Positions 55,718 through 64,000 of a stretch of DNA of 64,000 nucleotides are shown here, piece after piece. The position numbers and the translations under genes were made by a program. How positions within the stretch are numbered: the first letter of the stretch is position 1; each line of letters starts with the position of its first letter. The notes under the pieces were generated by a model, which worked only from the letters and a program-made list of their open reading frames with translations, was not told the DNA's origin and made no database searches. Source of the stretch: Excoecaria cochinchinensis (Eukaryota; Streptophyta; Magnoliopsida; Malpighiales; Euphorbiaceae); the NCBI GenBank assembly GCA_947683425.1, contig CANTUQ010000077.1, positions 1,984,001-2,048,000 of the forward strand. Direction: 5' to 3'.

Positions 55718-58700
55718 ATGGCTTCTGATTCTGCTCGAGGATCACTTGAGGAGTCCGCTAAAAGTGTGAACCCTCAAGTTAGAGATCCTTCTATTTCAGT
55801 TTTGGCTCAAGCTGCTAGGGTCCAGCCCGAGGCCGCTGCCATGCCTTTTGAAGCCATGTTCAGGCTATCACAGGATATGGCGAGGGTCTTGGAGAGAGTG
55901 GTTGCCCCCAGGCCTCCCATGGAGAACTTGAGAAAAGCTGGGGCCGAAGACTTTTATGGAACCGGGTTGGATGAATCTGAGTTGGCAGAGAGGTGGAAGT
56001 TAGGTGTCCTCCGGAGTTGCAAGCAGAGTGTGACGTGGCCTTGCTTCAAGGTTCGGCGTATGAATGGTGGGAACTAGTGTGCAAACAACCTCAGATGCCT
56101 GATCCTGTGTCATGGGAATTCTTTGTTGAGGAATTTATGAAGAAGTATATAACTCAGACTTATAAGGATGCGAGATGGGCGCAGTTTCTGAGTTTGAAGC
56201 AAAGGGCTTTGTCGGTTTCGGATTATGAGAAAGAGTTTAATCGGTTGTCCCGATATGCGCCGCGAGGGGTCATGACAGATGATTTTCGATGCAAGCATTT
56301 TGAGGCTGGCTTAAATGAGTCCTTAAGAGTAGCTTTGATCTCCTTGATGAGTACGCAAGGGGTGAGCTACTATCAGATTGCAGATGCTGCCATGAGGGCT
56401 GAAAGGTCAGAATCCGTGCTGAGAGAGAGAGCTCAGAGGAGGAGTCAGTCTCGGGGTGGTTCTTCTTCTTCGTCTTCGGGTAAGAGAGCAAGGGATCTGC
56501 AAGATCAGTTATCATCTGGTTCAGCCGCGAGGCGTAGAAGGCAGGGTTTAGCAGCTGAGTCTGGTTCTGGTAGGGGTGGTAGATCTGAGCCTATGCCTAT
56601 TTGTTCGGACTGCAGTAAGGCTCACCGGGGTGAGTGTATGTGGCTCACTGGTGGGTGTTTTAGATGTGGGAGCACCGAGCATTGTTTGGCTAACTGTCCA
56701 CAGATGAGTTAGGATTCGGGTCCACAGAGAGGGGCTAGTGGCGTTGGATCTAATGCTACTCAGGCTGCCCGTGGTAGGGGCTGAGGTAGAGGTCGAGGCG
56801 GTCGACCTAGAGATGGAGCTGTTTCGGAGACAGTTGAGCGTCCTCCACTGGTCGCAGCCAGAGCTTATGCTGTGAGAGCTAGAGAGGAGCAGGATGCCCC
56901 TGATGTGATTGCTGGTAAGTTCCTACTCCACGATATTGAATTGTATGCTCTAATAGACCTTGGTTCCACACACTCATATCTGTGCACATATAAGATTGTT
57001 GATAAGTTGCATGTGGTAGATCAGTTAGACTATGAGATTTGTGTGACCAATCCATTAGGGCATAGTGTCAATGTGAGTAGAGTTTATAAGAATTGTCCCC
57101 TATTGGTTGAGGGAATTGAGTTTCCTACGGACTTGACGGAGTTGCCTTTGAAAGAGTTTGACCTGATTTTGGGTATGGACTGGTTGGGTAAGCATCGGGC
57201 TGTGGTTGACTGCTATAGGAAGACCTTTGTACTTCGGGATAGGAACAGATTTCCAGTGTTTGTAAGAGGTTTGGGTGCTAGTTCTGTGAATAATGTAATC
57301 TCAGCGATGCAAGCCAAGAGATTTATTAGGAAGGGTTGTGAGGCATTCTTAGCGGTGGTTTTGGATTCCAAGAGGGATCAAGTAAGGATTTAGGATATCC
57401 CTGTGGTGCGGGAGTTTAGTGATGTTTTCCCGAGTGATTTGCCTGGGTTGCCTCCGGAGAGAGAAGTGGAGTTAGCCATAGAGATTATGCCGGGTACCGC
57501 ACCTGTATCGAAAGCACCTTATCGGATGGCTCCTGTAGAGTTGAGAGAACTTAAAACTCAACTACAAGAGCTATTGGATAAGGGGTTTATTCGACCCAGC
57601 ATATCTCCTTGGGGAGCTCCAGTTCTATTTGTTAAGAAAAAGGATGGATCATTGAGGATGTGCATCGACTACAGACAGATCAATAAGGTTACAGTGAAGA
57701 ATAAGTATTCGTTGCCTAGAGTCGAGGATTTGTTTGATCAGCTTCGAGGTGCAGGTGTGTTTTCCTAAATAGATCTTCGGTCGGGGTATTATCAGCTTCG
57801 GGTCAAGGATGAAGATGTGGTTAAGACTACATTCCGGACTCAGTATGGCCACTATGAGTTCCTTGTGATGCCGTTTGGTTTGACTAATGCTCTAGCAGCA
57901 TTCATGGATTTGATGAACAGAGTGTTTAGGCCATACTTGGATCGGTTTGTGGTGGTGTTTATAGATGATATCTTGGTGTATTCCAAGGATGAGAACGACC
58001 ATGAAGAGCATCTTTGGTTAGTGCTGCAAGTGTTAAGAGATCATTGGTTGTTTGCTAAGCTTAGCAAGTGTGATTTTTGGGTTCGGGAAGTGTCATTTTT
58101 GGGCCATATAGTTTCAGCTAAGGGTATCCAAGTGGATCCAGCCAAGATTGAGGCGATAGTGGATTGTAAGGCGCCTAGGAATGTACAGGAAGTGTGAAGT
58201 TTTCTCGGGTTAGCGGGCTATTACCGTCGGTTTGTTAAGGGTTTCTCACTGATTGCCGCTCCGATGACCAGGTTATTGAGGAAAGGAGTTAGGTTTGAGT
58301 GGTCAGACAGATGTCAGACTTGTTTTGAGCAGTTGAAGAGGTTGTTAGTTGAAGCCCCTATACTGACTCAACCCATATCGGGTAAGGAGTTTGTTATGTA
58401 TAGTGATGCTTTGGGTGTTGGCCTTGGATGTGTTCTGATGCAGGAGGGTAAAGTAGTGGCATATGCTTCCCGGCAGTTGAAACCGCATGAAAGGAACTAT
58501 TCGACTCTTGATTTAGAGTTGGCAGCTGTGATCTTTGCTTTGAAGATTTGGCGCCATTATCTGTATGGGGAGAGATGTAGGATATTTACGGATCACAAAA
58601 GTTTAAAGTATCTCCTCACGCAGAAAGAGTTGAATATGAGACAGCGTCGTTGGCTCGAGTTGTTTAAGGATTACGACTGCATTATGGATTACCATCCGGG

Positions 58701-60240
58701 TAAGGCCAATGTAGTCGCGGATGCTTTGAGTCGGAAGTCAGTTTTTGCTTTATTTCTGAGGCAGTTTAGATGGAGGTTTGGTTCAGATGGAGCTTTGATG
58801 GCACAGTTGAGAGTGAAGCCTACCTTGAGACAGAGGATAGTTGATGCTCAGAGGGATGATGAAAGGCTACAATGGATTGTGCAAGAAATTAGTTTGGGCA
58901 AGCAGTCAGAGTTCTCAATTCAGGATGGAGTTCTTCTGTTTGGAGACCGTTTGTGTGTACCGAGGAATGAGGAGTTAAGAAGACAGCTATTAAGTGAGGC
59001 GCATAGTACGGTTTTTACTATGCATCCTGGGAGTGAGAAGATGTACAGGGACATGAAACAGTTTTATTGGTGGTCCGTATGAAAAGAGACATAGTGGATT
59101 TTGTGTCCAAGTGCCTAACATGTCAGCAGGTAAAGGCTGAGCACCAAGTCCCTTCGGGATTGCTCACGCCTCTACCCGTCCCCGAATGGAAATGGGATGA
59201 CATCGCCATGGATTTTATTTTCGGGTTGCCTTTGACTCAAAAAAAGCATGACTCAGTATGGGTGATAGTGGATCGGCTTACGAAGTCAGCTCACTTCTTG
59301 CCTGTGAGAGTGGATTATTCGATGGACAGGTTGGCCAGTATCTATGTGGATGAGATAGTCTGGTTGCATGGAGTGCCGTTGTCCGTGGTTTCAGATAGGG
59401 ACCCAATATTCACATCTAAGTTTTGGAAAGAGTTGCAGAAGGGTTTGGGTACCAAGTTGAACTTCAGTACAGTATTCCACCCTCAGACAGATGGTCAGTC
59501 CGAACGGGTTATATAGATTTTGGAAGATATGTTGAGAGCTTGTGCCTTGGATTTTATGGGTAGTTGGGACAAATATGTGTCGCTTATGGAGTTTGCCTAC
59601 AATAACAGTTATCAGTCGAGCATCGGTATGGCACCGTATGAGGCTTTGTATGGTCGGCAGTGTAGGACTCCGGTTTGTTGGGTCGAGTTATCCGAGCGAT
59701 CAGTGATTGGACTAGAGTTGGTTAGAGATACAGAGGAAAAGATTAAAGTTGTACAGCAAAATTTGAAGGCAGCTAAGGATCGACAAAAGTCTTATGCCAA
59801 TCTGAAGAGGAAGGATGTGCGGTTTGAAGTTGGGGATAAAGTCTTCCTTAAAGTGTCGCCTTGGAGAAATGTACTTCGGTTTGGAAAGAAGGGAAAGCTT
59901 AGTCCTCGCTTTATTGGTCCGTATGAGGTTTTGGCTAGAGTTGGTCCAGTGGTATAGAGATTGGCTTTGCCAATGGAGTTATCGAAGTTGCATGATGTGT
60001 TTCATGTTTCGATGCTTCGTCGGTACCGGTCGGATTCGTCGCATGTTCTGTCAGTGCAAGAGGTGCAAGTGCAGCCTGATTTTTCGTATGATGAAGAACC
60101 AAGAGCTATTCTAGCCCGGGAAGTGAAATAGCTAAGAAGCAAGCAGATTCCTCTAGTAAAAGTGTTGTGGAGTCACCATGGAGTTCAGGAAGCGACTTGG
60201 GAACCGGAAGAGTCAATGAGAGTTCGTACCCGCATTTATT
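55718..60240 (+). pseudogene. Decayed Gag-Pol of element E
   Basis: Starts MASDSARGSLEES. After DESELAERW a deletion of roughly ten codons shifts frame (about 55995). Gag then continues to the knuckle CFRCGSTEHCLANC (56656-56697). Protease has LIDLGSTHS (Pro to Leu next to the catalytic Asp, about 56954). Reverse transcriptase has FIDD at 57958-57969. RNase H (about 58390-58740) and integrase follow, with MHPGSEKMYRDMK and KCLTCQQ (zinc finger, 59020-59130), MDFIFGLP (59210), VSDRDP (about 59388-59405) and GQSERVI (about 59493-59513), then the C-terminal tail (HHGVQEATWEPE). Stops: TAG 56710, TGA about 56782, TAG 57391, TAA about 57766, TGA 58195, TAG 59514, TAG about 59955, TAG 60129. A frameshift lies near 59080. 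Confidence 0.93.
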
Positions 60241-60274
60241 CAGATCAGGTGAGAATTTCGAGGCCTAAATTCTT

Positions 60275-60290
60275 GTTAGTAGGGGAGAGT
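60275..60290 (+). other. Polypurine tract of element E
   Basis: GTTAGTAGGGGAGAGT directly before the 3' LTR. The same tract, on the minus strand, precedes the LTR of F. Confidence 0.85.
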
Positions 60291-62843
60291 TATCACACTC
60301 CGTTTGCCCCCTAGTAGAATGAGCCATGTTTGTGCATGTGCATTGTATGAGTTTCCGCATGTATCAAGGGCATTTTGGGTAGAAATGCATATTTTAAGAG
60401 TTTTGTTAGCATGTGGGTGTATGTGTGGTGTTAGGGTGTGAATTAGTTGGGTTACACTTGGGTGTGTTTACTCATATGTTTGTAGAGTGTATTTTGGGGC
60501 TGGGCTTGTGTTCACACACTTGTAGGGTATGCATTAGTTGGGAGAGCTTTGGGTGTATGTGATGCATGATTGTGTGTGTGTGCGTGTGGTTGATTCCCAC
60601 CACTAGGGAGTGGACACATGGTTAGGTTAGGAAAATGAAAAGTAGAAGAAGAGAGAGAATTGGGAAATCAGAATTTTTCATTCCTCATTCCCGTTCTTCC
60701 CTCTTCTCTATGCCTTTCTTTTCCTCTGCCTTCCATTTGTGTGCTCTAAGCTTGGATTCAAGCTCTTGGTGGTGGTAATTGATCACATCTTGCATTTATT
60801 TGGTAAGTTTCTGCATTTTTCCACCTTGTTCTTCTTCTTCTTCTTTCTTGCATTTTGCTGGTTTTGGGTTTAAAGTTAGGGTTTTGAGTTTGTGTGCTTT
60901 GATGGTTTGAGGTTTAGTTGAGCCTCCCCGTGAGCCAAAGGGCAAGGAGAAGGCATCAGGAAGTGGAACTAAATGAATAGGAGCTAAGGATTTCAAGGTT
61001 TGGGAAATTTCCTGTTTTTGTATGTAAATACGTTCATGTATGTGTTCTTAGTGATTTCTGGAAATTGGGTTGTGATATGTTCTTGATTTAGCATATGTGT
61101 TATGGGTTTTGATTCTTATTGTTCATAAAACCTTGATTGTGAGTTATGAAACCAAATGTGAGATTGATGGAGATGTGGTATGAATAGTGATGAGATTGAT
61201 TATGTAAATAGATGTTGTTCCTTGAATTCATGAGTAGGATTTATTTATGGCATGATTTAATGATGTTTGATTGGTTTATTATGATGGTTTGAGTAAGGAT
61301 ATTTTGGTAGAAGTGAAAGTTTTGGGATTTTGGTTTGAATGAAGTGGAAATCGGCTCTTGAGTATCGCATCTGGGCATGGGTCACGGTAACAACCATTTT
61401 GGTTGTGACCGTGAGATATGTACAAGATGCATTCTGCCGTGAATCTGGACATGTCGCGGTGACAACCATTTTGGTTGTGACCGTGAGGTGCCCAGATTTT
61501 GCTTCTGTTCTGGCTCTTGGATACGTCACGGTGACAACCATTTTGGTTATCACCGTGAGGTACCCAGACTTTTGCTTCTGTCTAGTTTCTTTGGTACATC
61601 ACGATGATAACCATTTTGGTTGTGACCGTGAGGTACCCCAGACTTGCATTCTGCCGAGATCCTTGGTATGTCACGGTGACAACCAATTTGATTGCCACCG
61701 TGACCTACCCTATTTTTGCAATAAAATCTCTTATGTTTCACATGAATTAGGGATGTTAAATTATGGATTTTTGCACACATTATCACTTAATATGAGCTGT
61801 ATACTATTAAGACGGATGATAATTGCATGTACTAATTAATCAAAGTATGTGAATTCTTTGCTTGTTATAATTGAACTGTGGATGTTAACTATATGATGTT
61901 AACATGCAAGAGTCAGTTTAGTGAATAGTTAGGCATGCCTAATAGAGTCTTTAGCTGCAGCCTCAGTTCAGTTTGGACCTCGATCAGGTCCCCGTTGGGT
62001 TCCTCGCGAACCCTTAATGTGTTTGGATCTTGTTTAAGGTCCCTTAATAAAATGTTTTGTAAATGACAAAGTAATGGTTTGCTATTCGTACCCGTAAGGT
62101 ACTGTCAGTAATCGGCTCATACCCGTAAAGTACTGTCTGTTCACTCGTTATCCACTACCTTGAGTCAGCAGGTGCTTAATTATTTTGAACTGATTTTTTA
62201 ATTATGAGAATGTATTATCCGAATGTGTACAATGATGAGGTAATATGAATGCAGTTATGTATATTAATGTACGACTCTATGTGTTCGCATGTTCCTATTG
62301 TTTCTAATGAGTATTTCTGATTATGCCATTTGTATGCGTTATGCTTGACGACCATTGTGAATGGCCGTCCATTTCTTGTGTGTGTGTTCCCCACTAAGCG
62401 GTTATCGCTTAGCACGGTGTGTTTACCCGTGCAGGTGCGGAAGGAGTTTTGCCTTGGGAGAGTCGTCGCAGCCAGGCCAACACAGCTGGGTTATAGTGTA
62501 GGGCTTAATATTTGTAGCTTGATCATTCATTTATATAGAACTCTCTTATGTCAGTTTTGTAATAGCTTCCGCATATGTATATGTATATATTTGGGTATGT
62601 AATTGTCCTTTGTACTTTCGGGTTGATCAAACAGTAATGTAATGTTTTCTGTTATATTAATACATGATCAACTTCTTTCATGAAAGGTTTTGTAAAGTTT
62701 TTAATTACCCTGTATTTCGGTATATATATATGTTTATGTATGAATGTATGTTTATCCTGTTTCTGCGTGGTGGCACCTTTACCCGTACGGCATCTCACTC
62801 CTTATCGGATGGGATCGCCTACGTATGAGTAGGCGGTGTTACA
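60291..62843 (+). repeat. 3' LTR of element E
   Basis: 2553 bp, matching 53039-55599. Donor GT 60803-60804; array 61381-61705; GGCATGCC block 61928-61960; stem GACGACCATT/AATGGCCGTC about 62347-62369; CTAAGCG hairpin about 62394-62412; acceptor AG 62433-62434. Ends GGCGGTGTTACA. Confidence 0.94.
61381..61705 (+). repeat. Five-unit 72-bp inverted-repeat array in LTR E (3' copy)
   Basis: Same five units as 54136-54470 with point differences (for example GTCGCGGTGACAACC near 61455, and TTATCACCGTGAG near 61545). Unit number is unchanged since insertion. Confidence 0.93.
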
Positions 62844-63514
62844 AATTGAGTCGAAGAAGTAAGAGAAATAAAAAGTCAAAGGTAAATTAGTTGTTTCATA
62901 GTTATGGACTAAACTGATGGAATTAAGTAAGTTTGTGGGCCAATGTTTGAGGAGGGATTAATTAATAGGTGAATGTATGAAAGAACAAGAGAGGAAAGAT
63001 CAAATTAGAAGTTTGTATAAAAATCTATGAAGGAACCAATTAGAAATTGATAAGTGTGTGAGTGGATAAGTATGAAAGAAATGAAGGAAAAGTAGGTTGA
63101 CTAACTTTAAGCAAATTTGGCTCTTTGTATGGGAGCTTGGCCGGCCAATTAAGAAGGGAAAAGAGAGGATATTTCCTCATCTTCTTCCTCACACCACCAT
63201 CCCTAAAATTTAAGACATAAAATTGAATTCTTGGACTCTTCAAATTTTAAGTGTTTTGGGTGGAAGTTTTGTAGGAGAAAGGTAAGAAATAAGCCTCTAA
63301 TTTCACTATTTTTCCTCTTAAATGGTTAAAAATACTAATTATTGATATGTATGGGTTTTTATAAGGGAATTGGATAATGATGACCATGAAAGAGTGAGAA
63401 AGTAAGAAAGAAAGCACAAATAGAGATGAAGGAGCCATCAAATGAGGTTTGGGAATTATTATGCTAATTCTTATATTAATAAAGAATTATTGATGGATTG
63501 AATGTTTTTGTAAG
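62844..63514 (+). repeat. LTR G, second part
   Basis: Continues the LTR broken by E. TATAAAA at 63016-63022, donor AAAG|GTAAGA (GT 63282-63283) and the GGTTTGGGAATT block (about 63449) occur in the same order and spacing as in the other Met-type LTRs, so G is a diverged member on the plus strand. It ends near 63514 before any hairpin array, at the junction with F. Confidence 0.6.
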
Positions 63515-63762
63515 ACCTTACAAGTGTGTGAGCACACACACACACAAGCACAACCCCAAAGCACACTCTACAAACATATGCTCCTGCACACACAATTACA
63601 GCCCAACTAATTCACACCCTAACACTATACATGCACCCACATGCTAACAAAACGTCTTAAATTATGCATTTTTACCCAAAATGCCCTTAACATATGCCAA
63701 GACTCACACAATGCACATGCACAAACATGGCTCATTCTACTAGGGGGCAAACGGGGTGTGAC
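63515..63762 (-). repeat. Partial 3' LTR of element F (E family)
   Basis: On the minus strand it starts TGTCACACCCCGTTTGCC and follows LTR E for about 248 bp, to the CTCACACACTTGTA words. It then joins LTR G sequence. About 2.3 kb of the expected LTR is not next to it. Confidence 0.85.
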
Positions 63763-64000
63763 AACTCTCCCCTACTAACAAGAATTTTGTCCTCGAAATT
63801 CTCACCTGATCTGAACAAATGCGGGTACTAAATTCTCATCGATTCTTCTAGTTTCCAAGTCGCTTCCTGAACCCCATGGTGATTCCAAAATACTTTAACT
63901 AGCGGAATCTGCCTACTTCTCAGCTGTCTCACTTCCCGGGCTAGAATAGCTCTTGGTTCTTCATCATAAGAGAAATCAGGCTGAACTTGTACCTCTTGCA
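63763..64000 (-). pseudogene. PPT and C-terminal Pol of element F
   Basis: Minus strand, after the PPT (GTTAGTAGGGGAGAGT, about 63763-63780): the C-terminal Pol tail with DEEPRAILAREVRQLR and HHGVQEATWKLEES, followed by a TAG (Gln in relatives) and a further YPHLF. It is closer to E than to D. The rest lies right of the window. Confidence 0.85.

Larger units (their letters stand above)
53039..62843 (+). mobile_element. Ty3/gypsy element E, plus strand, complete but dead
   Basis: LTRs 53039-55599 and 60291-62843, PBS 55605-55620, Gag-Pol 55718-60240, PPT about 60275-60290. It sits in LTR G with an imperfect TSD (AATTA/AATTG). The two LTRs are close but show scattered differences, and the 3' LTR start has mutated from TG to TA. 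Same family as F and close to A. Confidence 0.94.

Noticed and set aside
1..64000. Host genes, rRNA or tRNA genes
   Set aside because: None could be supported; the only tRNA-like words are primer binding sites complementary to tRNA ends.

Overview
The window is plant nuclear DNA, most likely from pericentromeric or other repeat-rich chromatin of a flowering plant. No host gene was recognised. Nearly every base can be assigned to LTR retrotransposons of the Ty3/gypsy superfamily. Evidence for a plant is the initiator-Met-tRNA PBS (TGGTATCAGAGC), the tRNA-Arg-type PBS (TGGCGACTCC) with a Tat/Ogre-like Gag, an Athila-like remnant, and decay dominated by CAG-to-TAG and CGA-to-TGA changes. The species cannot be named from the sequence.

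Layout, left to right. 1-6680: minus-strand gypsy element A (3' end outside the window, 5' LTR at 4187-6680), inserted in the end of the pol of plus-strand element B. 6681-9144: end of B pol and its 3' LTR, which lies inside a Tat-type LTR (9145-10851), which abuts the tail of a Met-type LTR (10852-11689). 11690-20129: minus-strand Athila-like remnant with a broken ORF, split by a solo LTR (15691-18035, TSD GGACT) and ending in an LTR (18740-20129). 20135-22974: decayed gypsy pol (C). 22975-52642: Tat-type element TAT1, opened by two insertions. The first is a minus-strand element with 3-kb LTRs and a 0.6-kb interior (24521-31104, TSD GCTAA). The second is gypsy element D (32423-51938, TSD ATGCT). 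D's 5' LTR is itself opened by a very young Gag-only Tat-like element (33797-44071, TSD GGATG). 52643-53038 and 62844-63514 are pieces of another LTR (G) split by gypsy element E (53039-62843). 63515-64000 is the 3' end of a minus-strand relative of E (F).

Elements A, B, D, E and F encode, or once encoded, the usual Gag, protease, RT, RNase H and integrase; the family looks Tekay/Del-like, an assignment from memory of the family. The pol genes of C, D and E are dead. A keeps a 1219-codon ORF but has lost part of its integrase in frame.

The most interesting signal is non-coding. LTRs of the Met-primed type that differ widely in sequence share one architecture: a consensus 5' splice site, a family-specific array of inverted-repeat units, a GGCATGCC palindrome, and then hairpins whose stems change sequence while staying paired, ending in a splice-acceptor-like CAG|GT. 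This suggests a structured, possibly spliced, leader. The Tat-type LTRs carry a different set of short conserved hairpins and, in the young element, an internal copy of the PBS core.
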